Positions 8,771 through 17,938 of a stretch of DNA of 64,000 bases are shown here, one piece after another; position 1 is the first letter of the stretch; each line of letters starts with the position of its first letter. A program made the translations under genes and the position numbers. Source of the DNA: Acidobacteriota bacterium (GTDB lineage Bacteria > Acidobacteriota > Thermoanaerobaculia > Multivoradales > Multivoraceae); NCBI GenBank assembly GCA_029263415.1, contig JAJCXN010000015.1, forward strand, positions 62,001 through 126,000. The letters are read 5' to 3'. The notes beneath the pieces are model-generated. The model had not been told where the DNA came from. It was given only the letters and a program-made list of their open reading frames with translations, and ran no database searches.

Positions 8771-9394
8771 CTACGCCAGCCGAGCAGTCCCCAGGGTGTT
8801 GTAGGTCGCCCAGCGCGGCCCCTTCAAATAGAGAGACTCTGACTGCTCCACGTGAAAGCCACCTTCTTCAAGCGCGGGCACTGTCGGTCGGGTTAGATGA
8901 CAACCGCCGGCAATAGGTTTCCACACTGGTTCGATCCGGCGCTGCCAACGGGCCACTGCCTCATCCGGAGAAAGGCCGTGCTCCACAAAGAACAACCTGC
9001 CGCCGGGCCGAAGCACCCTACGCATCTCGGCAATCGCCTCGCGCCACGCAGGGATCGTGCACAAGGTGTAGGTGAGCACCACGGTGTCGACTTCGGAGTC
9101 CTCCAACGGAATCATCTCTGCTCCGGCTGCTAGCCAGCGCACTTCCAGATCGCTGTCCTCAACGGAGCGTGCGGCTTTGCGACGCATTCCCTCCGAAGGC
9201 TCCAAGCCCCATACCAACTCCACCCTGGACCGATCGTAGTGGGGAAGATTGAGTCCCGACCCCATGCCGACCTCTAGGACACGCCCAGCGGCTTGGGGGA
9301 CCACACGTTCCCGCTGGTCGATGATCTCGCGCTGACCACAGGCCCAGTGGATCAGATGGGGCAGGACGCGATTCTCGTAGAACTTCATTGACAT
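8771..9394 (-). CDS. Class I SAM-dependent methyltransferase, METTL7-like
   Basis: This 207-residue enzyme has motif I as RVLEVGMGSGLNLPHY (38-53), an acidic strand end at WGLEPSEGM and motif IV around VVLTYTLCTIPAW. A downstream motif, LRPGGRLFFVEHG, completes the Rossmann-type fold. The opening FYENRVLPHLIHWACG closely follows the METTL7/phospholipid-methyltransferase-like group, whose animal members methylate thiols. The bacterial substrate is unknown. It is monocistronic on the minus strand and converges with the sulfatase unit, the ends being 41 bp apart. Confidence 0.87.
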   Translation of the reverse strand: MSMKFYENRVLPHLIHWACGQREIIDQRERVVPQAAGRVLEVGMGSGLNLPHYDRSRVELVWGLEPSEGMRRKAARSVEDSDLEVRWLAAGAEMIPLEDSEVDTVVLTYTLCTIPAWREAIAEMRRVLRPGGRLFFVEHGLSPDEAVARWQRRIEPVWKPIAGGCHLTRPTVPALEEGGFHVEQSESLYLKGPRWATYNTLGTARLA

Positions 9395-9715
9395 CTCCCT
9401 GGTACGGCCCGCAGCAGAGCCAGATCCGTGGAAAAGCTTGTGATCAATCGAGACATTGTGCCTGGCTCGTCACGAAGTTCAAAGAGTGCTCGCTTTGGGC
9501 AGTTGTCGATCGTGGGAGCGAAAGAACCTGCGCGGGACTTTGTGGCTTGTAGGATGTCGCGCAGCCTAAGTTCTTCGGGTGTTGCTTCATCGAGCGAAGC
9601 CTGCCACGAATCGAGTGTTCATCTCTTTGCAGCACGTTGTCCGTGCTTTGGGAGGGGGTTTCGAAGGGACCATTAGGTAGCACGACTCTGTCATTTCTCT
9701 CCTGGAGGAGCCTTC
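9395..9715. other. Intergenic region between divergent genes
   Basis: These 321 bases separate the methyltransferase start from the secreted protein starting at 9716. Both promoters must lie here. I see a CTGGAGGAG ribosome-binding site just before 9716. I see no convincing reading frame, RNA structure or repeat. Confidence 0.5.
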
Positions 9716-10987
9716 ATGTTCCCGTCGACTGCACAACCCTCAAAGATTCTCCGAGCCAGGCTGCTGGTATTGGCAGCCGTGGTCGCCACAGGCGCCCTGC
9801 CTGTGGCAGCACAGGCGCCCTGCAACGAAGCCGCGACCGTCGGCGGCGGCGTGCTAGGTAGCTCACCAGGCCCGATAGGTCCGCCGACCAGCTTCGGCTG
9901 GGATGTCGCAACCGGTCAATGCAACGGCAGCTTTGAATCGACCTTCGCCCCCGGTTTTCCGGGAGGTGCACTCGAACTCGCGCTGCGCGCCAAAGAACGC
10001 CGCATCGGCCAGGTAGTTCGGATGCCCGGGGGAGACTACGAGGTCCAGCTCGGAAACGACACCAACGCACCCGCAGCCCTCGATCGCGCATGGTGGAATT
10101 TCCAACTCTCGATCGCCTACGATGCGGCAATCGCTGACCTAGACTCCTTGACGTTGCAGATCCGGACTGACGCCGGCACCAATCTGCCTGTAAACCCCGC
10201 GGTCGATTTGCTGACTGCCGGTTTGCGCCCCGCGATCGACGCCCGCAACAACCAACCCAATGCGACCACCGGTTTCGCCGATCTCTTCCAGGTCTCGCAG
10301 AATCCCGAGTTTGGCTGGTTCATGAATGGCAGCGATACCGACGCCAACCCCACCGGAGCTTTCAACTATGACGAGGAAGGGGCTTGGAGAATGCGCCTCG
10401 TGGCGGTGGAGGCAGGTACCGAAGCGGCAGCCGGCATCTGCATCCACACACCAAACGCTGAGTGCGTTTATCCACTGGTCGGCGCCGCCGTGCTGATGAC
10501 GCCGCTGGAGGGCTCGCTGCCGGCGACCATCCAGATCGACTACACTTTCGAGAACTTTGGCGACGAGACGATGCTCAATCTAAGCGTCCTCGACGATCTC
10601 AGTACCGTCTTCGGCGTCGCGGGGGTGGACTGGACATTCACCTCGATTTCTTCAGTGCCAGCGAGTCTCGCCAATCCATCCTTCGATGGGTCCAGTGATA
10701 CTCAGCTGTTGAACCAGGCACCAACCCAGAGCCTGGCCGCCGCCAGTGTGGGGTCGGCGACTGTCACCATTGAACTTCTCACCGTAGCCGCAGTAGACAT
10801 CAATGATGAGTTCTGTAATGACGTCACCATCACCGGCCTTGATTCGCTAGGAGTCTCGTATATGGACCTTTCTGATTCGGGGACCGACCCGGATGCCAAC
10901 GGAGATGCTGATCCGAGTGAATTGGACACCTCGTGTTTCAGCCGGACCCAGGTGCCGGTGGAACTCCAGTCGTTCTCGGTGCAGTAG
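9716..10987 (+). CDS. Secreted protein with DUF11-like beta domain
   Basis: The 423-residue product has a signal peptide (hydrophobic core ARLLVLAAVVATGALPVAAQ, about residues 14-33). The middle is cysteine-poor and beta-rich. Residues about 255-410 resemble DUF11-type repeats found in Gram-negative adhesin-like and surface proteins (TIQIDYTFENFGDETMLNLS, then NDEFCNDVTITG). It ends VPVELQSFSVQ, a terminal phrase that elsewhere leads into a fibronectin-like sorting domain but here is followed directly by the stop. The start has a strong CTGGAGGAG site. No enzyme motif is visible; a structural or surface role is inferred. Confidence 0.75.
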   Translation: MFPSTAQPSKILRARLLVLAAVVATGALPVAAQAPCNEAATVGGGVLGSSPGPIGPPTSFGWDVATGQCNGSFESTFAPGFPGGALELALRAKERRIGQVVRMPGGDYEVQLGNDTNAPAALDRAWWNFQLSIAYDAAIADLDSLTLQIRTDAGTNLPVNPAVDLLTAGLRPAIDARNNQPNATTGFADLFQVSQNPEFGWFMNGSDTDANPTGAFNYDEEGAWRMRLVAVEAGTEAAAGICIHTPNAECVYPLVGAAVLMTPLEGSLPATIQIDYTFENFGDETMLNLSVLDDLSTVFGVAGVDWTFTSISSVPASLANPSFDGSSDTQLLNQAPTQSLAAASVGSATVTIELLTVAAVDINDEFCNDVTITGLDSLGVSYMDLSDSGTDPDANGDADPSELDTSCFSRTQVPVELQSFSVQ

Positions 10988-11062
10988 GCACCCGTCTTCA
11001 AGCGAAGAGCGTTGCTCGGTTTAGCCCCGGCGCACCCCCAACGATTAGAGCTTTCTAACGGA

Positions 11063-11083
11063 GCCCGCGGCGCTCACGCGGGC
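11063..11083. terminator. GC-rich hairpin between convergent genes
   Basis: GCCCGCG (11063-11069) and CGCGGGC (11077-11083) form a perfect 7-bp stem with a 7-nt loop. A second pair, CCCGGCAA at 11114-11121 and TTGCCGGG at 11142-11149, follows. Both lie in the 209-bp gap between convergent genes ending at 10987 and 11197. Neither has a T-run, so intrinsic termination is plausible but not proven. Confidence 0.4.
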
Positions 11084-11196
11084 CGCCGCGGCTTCTGGCA
11101 AGCAATCGTCGATCCCGGCAACACACCCGAGCAAGGTCTTATTGCCGGGGCCCCACTAGGGGTCCTGCACCCGAACCAGGGGGTTCCTGCAGCGTC

Positions 11197-12558
11197 TTAG
11201 TTTGACGACCCTTCCAAGGCGTTCGGCGAGTCGGAAGCGGGCGCACGATCGAAGTCGACCCGTGCCACCTCAGCCCAAGCCACATACTCGGAACCCTCCG
11301 GTTCAGCGTCGAGGATCAGCATTCCGCCATTGGCATCGCTGAGGTCGCCGGCCCGCTCGAGCTGTAGGGACTCGCCGCTATGAAGCGTCACCCCGATCGT
11401 CTGAGCGCCGGCTGTCTTGCTACTGGGAACCGTGATCGACGCGATCAGGCCAAACGGGATTGTGTAGTTCACGCTCTGAGAAGGTGCGTCCAGCGTCTCG
11501 ATGGTCTCGCTCTCGTCGAGATCGTAGACCAGGCGACCACTGAGGCGACGACCGGTGTGAGTGGTCACCATGCCGGTGAGCGGGCGACCCGGCGGAAAGT
11601 CATCGTAGGACCGGCCGAGGCCGCCATCGGTAAAGTCGATCCGATCGAAGTCGTCCCATTCGATCAACACTCGACCGTAGCGCTGGTTGTCGACGTAGAC
11701 CCCGCGATTGCCTCTGCCAACCTTGCGCGTGCCAGACAGTGCGATCTCACGGCCGTCGATCAAGGTGACCAAGGAGCCATCTTGCGGATGGCGCGCGATC
11801 GAGCGAATGCTGTCGAAGCGGATCCTGAGTCGGGCATCGGAGGTGTTGCCCTCGAGTTCGTCGGGCCCTACACACTCTTTACGATCCCATTGCACGAAGC
11901 CGGTGAAGTCCTGGCCACCGCGGGTCCGCACCGTGCCGAAGAGAGAGGTAGGGCTCGCAGCTCCTGCTGGTTCTTTGAGCAACTCGATACTGCGAATCTG
12001 GCGTTCAGCGAGATCAACAACTCCGCGTTTAGCGTCCCACACCCGCACACCATCACCGAAGTCGTCCGATTCCATACGATCGAGGTCGACAACGGTACCG
12101 CTCTTGAGCACGACCCTCAGGTCTCTTGCACCAGTCGCCTCGATGCGAGCGATGTCACCGAAACGGGCCATGAATGGCCGACTGAAGTTGATCTCGCGAT
12201 CTCGCTGGGCAACTTCCACCCCGAAGACCTCGACCGGTCTGCGTTCCGTTAGTTGCTCGGCAGCCAGGTGGGCAACCCAAGGGTTCCCTTCCTTTCGGCC
12301 GTTGAAATGGTGGCTCCAGAACGCCTCTTCGTCGCCTCCCCAGCGTAGTCGCCCCTCGTAGGTGTCGCCTCCGTCGATGGTGATTCGTCCATAGATGAAT
12401 CCCTGCCCAGTCTCGGCCGCAGTGACCGGTTCAGGGATCTCCATCGATTCCACTCCTGGAGAGTCCGCGTCTTGTCCAGCGGTCCAGAACCCAACTACAA
12501 CGCCGAGTGCAACAAACACACCCGCGCACGACCCCCCGACGATCGCAGCTCTTCTCAT
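11197..12558 (-). CDS. Membrane-anchored protein of unknown function
   Basis: The 453-residue protein begins with MRR and a hydrophobic segment (AAIVGGSCAGVFVALGVVVG, 4-23), an N-terminal anchor or signal peptide. The rest is rich in short beta-strand phrases of the pattern 'GTVVDLDRMESDDFGDGVRV', 'FTGFVQWDRKEC', 'GRLVYDLDESETIETLD', separated by glycine turns. This suggests a repeated small beta-barrel (SH3-like) or propeller arrangement facing the periplasm. I recognise no catalytic motif and no family. It is monocistronic and convergent with the secreted protein at 9716. Confidence 0.7.
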   Translation of the reverse strand: MRRAAIVGGSCAGVFVALGVVVGFWTAGQDADSPGVESMEIPEPVTAAETGQGFIYGRITIDGGDTYEGRLRWGGDEEAFWSHHFNGRKEGNPWVAHLAAEQLTERRPVEVFGVEVAQRDREINFSRPFMARFGDIARIEATGARDLRVVLKSGTVVDLDRMESDDFGDGVRVWDAKRGVVDLAERQIRSIELLKEPAGAASPTSLFGTVRTRGGQDFTGFVQWDRKECVGPDELEGNTSDARLRIRFDSIRSIARHPQDGSLVTLIDGREIALSGTRKVGRGNRGVYVDNQRYGRVLIEWDDFDRIDFTDGGLGRSYDDFPPGRPLTGMVTTHTGRRLSGRLVYDLDESETIETLDAPSQSVNYTIPFGLIASITVPSSKTAGAQTIGVTLHSGESLQLERAGDLSDANGGMLILDAEPEGSEYVAWAEVARVDFDRAPASDSPNALEGSSN

Positions 12559-12816
12559 GGTTGGCTCTTCATAGCAGTCACAGGTTCATCCCTGCTGGTT
12601 CGCGTTCAGACAATCTTACGCCGAGAGCGTCTGATGGCTATGCCAGACCCACCGGTCCACTCACATCCCGACACCGCTTCTTGTGCAAACTGCGGACCAC
12701 AACAGCCCACAACCGACCCAAGCCCAGAGTTCAAGGGTCCCTGCCCCAGGTTGGCACTTGAGCCATGCAAGCCCTCTCTTACTACTGCTCGGACTACGAC
12801 TCGGAATGCCTCACCT

Positions 12817-14397
12817 TCAAGGCACGGTAGCCGCCCAGTGACCGGTATCACCCGACTCGAAGCCGTCAGCGAAAATCGCTGGCTCAGGATCCAGCCTCTC
12901 GACAGCTCCGCTGTAGCAGCCGCTTGCGGGCCGCAGATGGTCACGCTGATCGACAGGAGCGCACACCGTCGGGAGCCCGCCGGCCGGACTCCCGCTAGTG
13001 GGGAGGTGGGTTTGCGTCAAGCCACCGTAGGAACCCAACGGCGCAAGCTGAAGGTCGACAACGACGGTATCGCCGGCCGCCGGCGTCCCCGACCAACACG
13101 AATCATCCACGCCCAGGTTGCCGCCGGAGCTGATCGCGTCGTAACCCACAATCACGCAGCCTGCGCCGAAGACACTGTTGTGAACAAAGATCTCAAACGG
13201 GGAGTCTCCAAAGAAGTCCAAATCGTTGTCATAGAACGTGCTGTGCAGGAACTCGCTGTCATCGGTAGACGAGAACGAAACGGCCGCCAGGCCCCCTGAT
13301 CTGTGCCCACTGATTGTCACGTTGTAGGTGTTCACGCGAGCACCGGGTTGACCGTCGTACTCGGCGTGCACTGCCGGCCCCAATGCGACCGCACTGTTTG
13401 CGTGGAGGGTCGAACGCTCAATGTCGAAGATCCCGGTTGAAAAGATCGCCCCACCGCTGCCGCCACCAACGCCATCGTCAGCGATGTTGTTGCGCAACGT
13501 TGAGTCAATGATGGTGGTCTCGGTGTACTTCACGCCGTAGATCCCGCCGCCAAGGTCTGCCGAGTTGTGCTCGATGACGACCCTTTCGAGCAGGTTGGTC
13601 GAACTACCCACCACCGGCGCAAGCAACTGAAGAGCACCACCAGGGCTGCCTTGAGCCTGATTGAGAACGAAACGGCTATCACGAATGGTCAAGGAGTCGG
13701 CATGAGACCGCAAGCCGGCACCACCATTAAGCCCGGTCTTGTTGCCCTCGAAAAGACAGTCCTCCAGAACCGCCACAACACCATGGTCAAGATACAGGCC
13801 GCCACCACCCCCGGCAAAGGTGCCATTGCTACGAAATCCGACATCGGTCAGCTCAAGGTTGGCACCTGCTCGAGCCTGCACCGCGTGGAAATCACCCGCA
13901 GGCTGCGACACCGCGACCTGCAGGCCAACAAGAGTCACCGTGTTGGCTGCGTGGATATCAATCAGGCGATCGTCAAAACCGGGCCAGGCGACGATCAACG
14001 TTGAATCCTTGCCCTGGCCTTGAATTGTCAGGTCGCGCATGACGTCCAGATCACCGCTCCAGTTGGCATTCTCGGCGGCGCCACCCACCGACAGTACATA
14101 CGGCTCGGCGCCAAGCTCGATCAAAACATCGTCAGCTGGAGCAATGGCATTTGCCAGAAAGAGGGCGCCGCGCAAGGAGCAGTCATCGGGGACCAAGTCG
14201 TCACAGATCATCGCGCCAGCGATAGCGTCGTCAGTACGGTCCACAGAGAGCACAACAAGCGCCGCATCAGCAGGTACGCAAAACAGTAACAGGGCGGCGA
14301 CTAGCACCGCCGAGAGGCGGTGACTGTGCGGATGAGGGAAGAAGGCACTGGTACAGCGGGTGAAGAGGCGGGGAAAAGAGACAATGTGTTGGGGCAT
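12817..14397 (-). CDS. Secreted CSLREA-domain parallel beta-helix protein with DGFESG C-terminal tag
   Basis: The 526-residue product has a long signal region (hydrophobic LSAVLVAALLLFCVPADAAL near 28-47). The CSLREA-type motif CDDLVPDDCSLRGALFLANA follows at about residues 64-83. The body repeats short units such as NTVTLVGLQV, GGGLYLDHG, SLTIRDSRFV and GGGIYGV, the rungs of a right-handed parallel beta-helix. The C-terminus reads AIFADGFESGDTGHWAATVP; the FADGFESG phrase recurs in the protein at 27443. Such C-terminal tags are common in secreted Gram-negative proteins and may be a sorting signal. A surface adhesin or carbohydrate-interacting role is inferred. Confidence 0.82.
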   Translation of the reverse strand: MPQHIVSFPRLFTRCTSAFFPHPHSHRLSAVLVAALLLFCVPADAALVVLSVDRTDDAIAGAMICDDLVPDDCSLRGALFLANAIAPADDVLIELGAEPYVLSVGGAAENANWSGDLDVMRDLTIQGQGKDSTLIVAWPGFDDRLIDIHAANTVTLVGLQVAVSQPAGDFHAVQARAGANLELTDVGFRSNGTFAGGGGGLYLDHGVVAVLEDCLFEGNKTGLNGGAGLRSHADSLTIRDSRFVLNQAQGSPGGALQLLAPVVGSSTNLLERVVIEHNSADLGGGIYGVKYTETTIIDSTLRNNIADDGVGGGSGGAIFSTGIFDIERSTLHANSAVALGPAVHAEYDGQPGARVNTYNVTISGHRSGGLAAVSFSSTDDSEFLHSTFYDNDLDFFGDSPFEIFVHNSVFGAGCVIVGYDAISSGGNLGVDDSCWSGTPAAGDTVVVDLQLAPLGSYGGLTQTHLPTSGSPAGGLPTVCAPVDQRDHLRPASGCYSGAVERLDPEPAIFADGFESGDTGHWAATVP

Positions 14398-14709
14398 TGG
14401 GATGGTTCTTCCTGGGGTTGGTCTGAGCAGGCACAGCTAGCTTTTAAAGCGGCCTCGAAACCAAAGTCGAAAACAGATCCCGATTTGCGACAACTTAGGT
14501 CGACAAACTGCGACTGCGATGCCCAAGCAGAGCAACGGGCGAGCACCATCGAGAGCCCTCTCTACTTGGGCCGCGTGCGGCAGGAGCCAAGGAAGGGGCA
14601 TTTCAGACATACCTTGCCGTCGGTCGCGGCGGCCCCTCGCCACGATGCGTGAAGCTAACCGGCCGGCACGCTTGAGCGGATTGAGCGGCTTGAGCAAGCT
14701 CAAGGAGGA
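14398..14709. other. Intergenic region
   Basis: The 312 bases between the beta-helix gene start and the ADOP permease stop hold the beta-helix gene promoter. A perfect CTTGAGC/GCTCAAG inverted repeat lies at 14689-14704, just past the permease stop. Its 2-nt loop makes it a poor terminator unless the inner pair opens. No gene is evident. Confidence 0.45.
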
Positions 14710-17442
14710 CTAGCTGGAGTTCAACACCGAGCTTGGCTCAAGGCGCGCCACTCGCCGTGCCGCCAGCGCACTGATCACAAGCGCACCGCCTCCTAAGGCA
14801 AGCACCGCCAATGTCAACGTCGATGGATCGGTCGCTTCGACCGAGAACAGTAGAGCACTCAACGAACGCGAGACCATCCAGGTCATCGCAAGTCCAACAC
14901 CGATGCCGAGAGTGACCGAAGGTAGGTTGCCACGGATCACCTGCATCACCAGCCGTCCGTTGTCAGCACCCAAGGCGATCCGGATGCCGAACTCAGATGT
15001 CCTTTGTGAGATCACGAAGAGGGTCACCCCATACACACCAATCGCCGACAGTAGGACCCCCAGCACGGCGAAGCATGAAAAGAAGAGAACGTTGAACGAA
15101 GCACTCGCCATCGACGTTTCGAGAACCTCAGTCAGAGTTCGCTCGTCGGTGATCGGCACCATCGGATCGACCGAATGCAGCGCCTCACGCAGGGCCAAAG
15201 AGATGATTCCAGGTCCGCTGGTGCGCGCCAAGACGAACATGCCCGGAACCCAAGCCTCTTGCGCGTAGGGCACGTACGCCTCCTCCTTGGTCTCGGTGGC
15301 CAGATCTTTTTGGTGCACGTCGCCGATCACGCCGACCACCGTGAACCAAGGATCGCCCGTACCCCACGAAATGGTGCGACCGACTGGGTTCTGGTCTGGC
15401 CACAGGCGTTCCGCGAGTCGTCGGTTAACCAGGCCGACCGGTGCGGAGCCGGTACGGTCAGCAGGAGTGAAGTTCCGGCCCCTCAGCAACGGGATCCCTG
15501 CGGTCGAAAGATAGCCTGCTGAAATGGCTCGGTAACTGACCATCATGGCCCGCTCGGACGCCGGCACCGGCTGTCCATTCGGGGAAATGCCGACGCCCAT
15601 GCCTGCGGGAGTTAGCGGAAGGTTGCTGATCGCTCCGGTGGTCGTCACCCCAGGAACCGTCTGCATTGCCTGTTCCAGTAGATCGAAGTAGCCAGCGCGC
15701 TCTTCCTCAGGGTAACGGTCTTGCGGCGGACTGAGCCTGAACGAATACAGATGCTGGACTTCGATTCCAGGATCCACCTGTTGTAGCTCCAACATCGACC
15801 GAACCAACAGACCGCAACTGCTGAGCAGCACCAGCGCCATTGCCAGCTGGCCAGCCACCAGCAGGTCATTCAGCCTGCGAGAGGTCTTTGCTTGGGTACC
15901 AGCCCGAGCCCCGGAGGATCGGAGACCTCTGGAGATTCGAAAGAGCGGCACGAGGCCAAACAGCAGTCCGACAATCATCGAGACAACTCCGGCAAACACC
16001 AGTACGTTCCGGTCAAGAACGATCTCGCCGGCTCGGGGCAAGGCCTCGGGCAGCGCCGCAAGAAAGACCGGCAACGCCATAACAGCAAAGGCAACACCCA
16101 AGGCGCCACCTAAGAGCGAGAGGACCAGGCCCTCGGTGATCGTCTGGCGCGCCAGCCTGGCGCGTCCAGCTCCAAGTGCCTGGCGCAACGAGAACTCACG
16201 CCGACGCGCCATGCCTCTCACCAAGATCAAATTCGCGACGTTGGCACAGCCGATCAACAGGACCAGCCCAACCACGCCCAACAGCAGCCACAGGCTTCGT
16301 TGGATTGAGCCGACGTGCACTTCAAGCAGCCCTACGACTTCCAGCTCATCCGCCGTGTGTCGATTGAAAACGCCACCGCCCGCAGCAACGTCTGCGACCA
16401 GGGCCCGCGCTTCAGTCTGCACCCCCTCTGCCGAGACGTTAGGGGCCGCTCGGCCGATCGCCCAGAAGCGAGCCATATCCTTCCAATCATGCGTTCCTTC
16501 TTGGTAGCGATGGGGCACCAAGAAGTCGGCATCCCAAGGGCTGGGGTTGTAGTCCGGGCCGTGAACTCCGACCACTGTGTACTGTGCAACGCCCAAGCCG
16601 CTGATGTCGACGATCCGACCAATGACCTCTCGGTCAGCGCCGAAGTAGTCAACCCACGTGGAGTGCCCTAGTATCAAAACAGGCTCGGCACCTGGAAGAG
16701 TATCGGTAGGCTCGAATCCCCGCCCTTGCATCGGCGCGACACCAAAGACTCGGTGGTGGTAACCGTCCACGAGTAGGCCACGCAGCTCAACCGCTGTGCC
16801 CTCGTGATTGAGAACCAGCGCGTCATCACCCAACGCGGTCATGGTTTCTATCGAGCTGAGCGCTCGAAACTCGTCGACGTGCGCAATCGTGGCGGCAGTC
16901 CTCCCAACACGCAGCAGTTTCTCGGGCTCAGAGAACGGCAGCGGTTGAAGCAACACTCCGCGCACAACCGTGTACATCGCCGTCGTAGCACCAATACCAA
17001 GAGTCAGCGTCAACAAGACGGCCGCTGCTAGGGCTGGTGTGCGGCCCAACGACCGGAGCGTCTGCACAACGTCAAGGCGGATCGAGTGCAGCGAGGATAG
17101 GGCATTTGACGATGCCGAGGCTGGGGTCCGTATCTTCATTGGAAACGATCCTCTTGCAGTTGAATCGGACAAGCCAAGTGTCTGGGGTTTCGAGGTCCTG
17201 ACCTCGACCAAACGCCCACCCTTTCTTCTGGGAACACGAGCTACAAGACTGTGCAGCCGGTATGAGAGCGCGAGCCCAAGCGCTCGGTACGACAACACCA
17301 AGTTTCCTGCCGTACGGCCGCCGGCGACTGACCGCTCCAAGAGGTCGCCTAGGACCTCCTCGGCCAGATCGGCTCCCAGTAGGCCTTCGGCCAACCGCCA
17401 AATCGGCCCATTGGGCACGTCTGCCTGGCCTCGAGTGTTCAT
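14710..17442 (-). CDS. ADOP-family duplicated FtsX/MacB permease
   Basis: The start at 17442 (MNTRGQADVPNG) overlaps the PadR stop in an ATGA, so it is preferred to an upstream in-frame start at 17472. The 910-residue protein has an N-terminal soluble segment (WRLAEGLLGADLAEEVLGDL), as in acidobacterial ADOP permeases. A first membrane helix follows, LAAAVLLTLTLGIGATTAMY, then a MacB-type periplasmic domain and an FtsX triple-helix domain (LWLLLGVVGLVLLIGCANVA). A second copy of this architecture ends the protein. It carries no ATPase. Family members are thought to work with separately encoded MacB-like ATPases in export or membrane signalling. No ATPase gene lies in the window. Confidence 0.93.
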   Translation of the reverse strand: MNTRGQADVPNGPIWRLAEGLLGADLAEEVLGDLLERSVAGGRTAGNLVLSYRALGLALSYRLHSLVARVPRRKGGRLVEVRTSKPQTLGLSDSTARGSFPMKIRTPASASSNALSSLHSIRLDVVQTLRSLGRTPALAAAVLLTLTLGIGATTAMYTVVRGVLLQPLPFSEPEKLLRVGRTAATIAHVDEFRALSSIETMTALGDDALVLNHEGTAVELRGLLVDGYHHRVFGVAPMQGRGFEPTDTLPGAEPVLILGHSTWVDYFGADREVIGRIVDISGLGVAQYTVVGVHGPDYNPSPWDADFLVPHRYQEGTHDWKDMARFWAIGRAAPNVSAEGVQTEARALVADVAAGGGVFNRHTADELEVVGLLEVHVGSIQRSLWLLLGVVGLVLLIGCANVANLILVRGMARRREFSLRQALGAGRARLARQTITEGLVLSLLGGALGVAFAVMALPVFLAALPEALPRAGEIVLDRNVLVFAGVVSMIVGLLFGLVPLFRISRGLRSSGARAGTQAKTSRRLNDLLVAGQLAMALVLLSSCGLLVRSMLELQQVDPGIEVQHLYSFRLSPPQDRYPEEERAGYFDLLEQAMQTVPGVTTTGAISNLPLTPAGMGVGISPNGQPVPASERAMMVSYRAISAGYLSTAGIPLLRGRNFTPADRTGSAPVGLVNRRLAERLWPDQNPVGRTISWGTGDPWFTVVGVIGDVHQKDLATETKEEAYVPYAQEAWVPGMFVLARTSGPGIISLALREALHSVDPMVPITDERTLTEVLETSMASASFNVLFFSCFAVLGVLLSAIGVYGVTLFVISQRTSEFGIRIALGADNGRLVMQVIRGNLPSVTLGIGVGLAMTWMVSRSLSALLFSVEATDPSTLTLAVLALGGGALVISALAARRVARLEPSSVLNSS

Positions 17443-17762
17443 GATTCGACCTGCTTTTCGAACCCTGCCCACATCCTCGCCAGAGTTGACTGCTGCTGGC
17501 GCAGAATCTCGAGACCGCGCTCTTCGAGGGCATAGAAGCGTTTCGCACGGCCGCCGCGTTCAGCGGTTGGTTCTGCCAAGACGCTGTGTAGGTATCCCTG
17601 CTCCTCGAGCCTGCGCAAGGCGACGTAGACCGCTGCTCTTGCGGTCTTGCGCTGTGCCGTTTCAAGAAGTTCGCGCTGGATCGAAACACCGTAGGCCGCT
17701 TCACCTAGGCGCATGACTGACAGGAGGACAAGGTGCTCGAGTTCGGAGAGTGTTTCAGGCAT
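17439..17762 (-). CDS. PadR-family transcriptional regulator (acidobacterial type)
   Basis: The start at ATG 17762 gives 107 residues beginning MPETLSELEHLVLLSVMRLG, the usual N-terminus of this family; a GTG at 17822 would add 20 atypical residues. The winged helix follows (YGVSIQRELLETAQRKTARA, then VYVALRRLEEQGYL), with the wing SVLAEPTAERGGRAKRFYAL and a dimerising helix at the end. The gene is translationally coupled to the ADOP permease by a 4-bp overlap, a pairing characteristic of Acidobacteriota. It probably represses its own operon through the repeat at 17806-17818. Confidence 0.93.
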   Translation of the reverse strand: MPETLSELEHLVLLSVMRLGEAAYGVSIQRELLETAQRKTARAAVYVALRRLEEQGYLHSVLAEPTAERGGRAKRFYALEERGLEILRQQQSTLARMWAGFEKQVES

Positions 17763-17805
17763 CGGTGTGAGGTGATACGCGGTGGCTTCAATTTTGTTTC
17801 CTGGC

Positions 17806-17818
17806 AGTACTAAATACT
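17806..17818. promoter_or_regulatory. Candidate PadR operator
   Basis: AGTACTAAATACT at 17806-17818 has AGTA/TACT arms around a 5-bp centre, 44 bp upstream of the PadR start. PadR proteins often bind such short, AT-rich dyads in their own promoters. The assignment rests on position and symmetry only. Confidence 0.35.
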
Positions 17819-17938
17819 CCACCCGCTCGGGCTAGCCCTGATCATCGTCTCCGCCAGCCTCCGTTTCGAGTCCACTACTCGGTCTCGTCAATCGCCGCAC
17901 CCGGGGACGAGGCGAAGGCGGTAAGAATCAGTGCGGCT

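Noticed and set aside
11380-12252. 290-codon plus-strand frame
   Set aside because: It is antisense to the anchored protein at 11197 and its translation contains no domain or signal.
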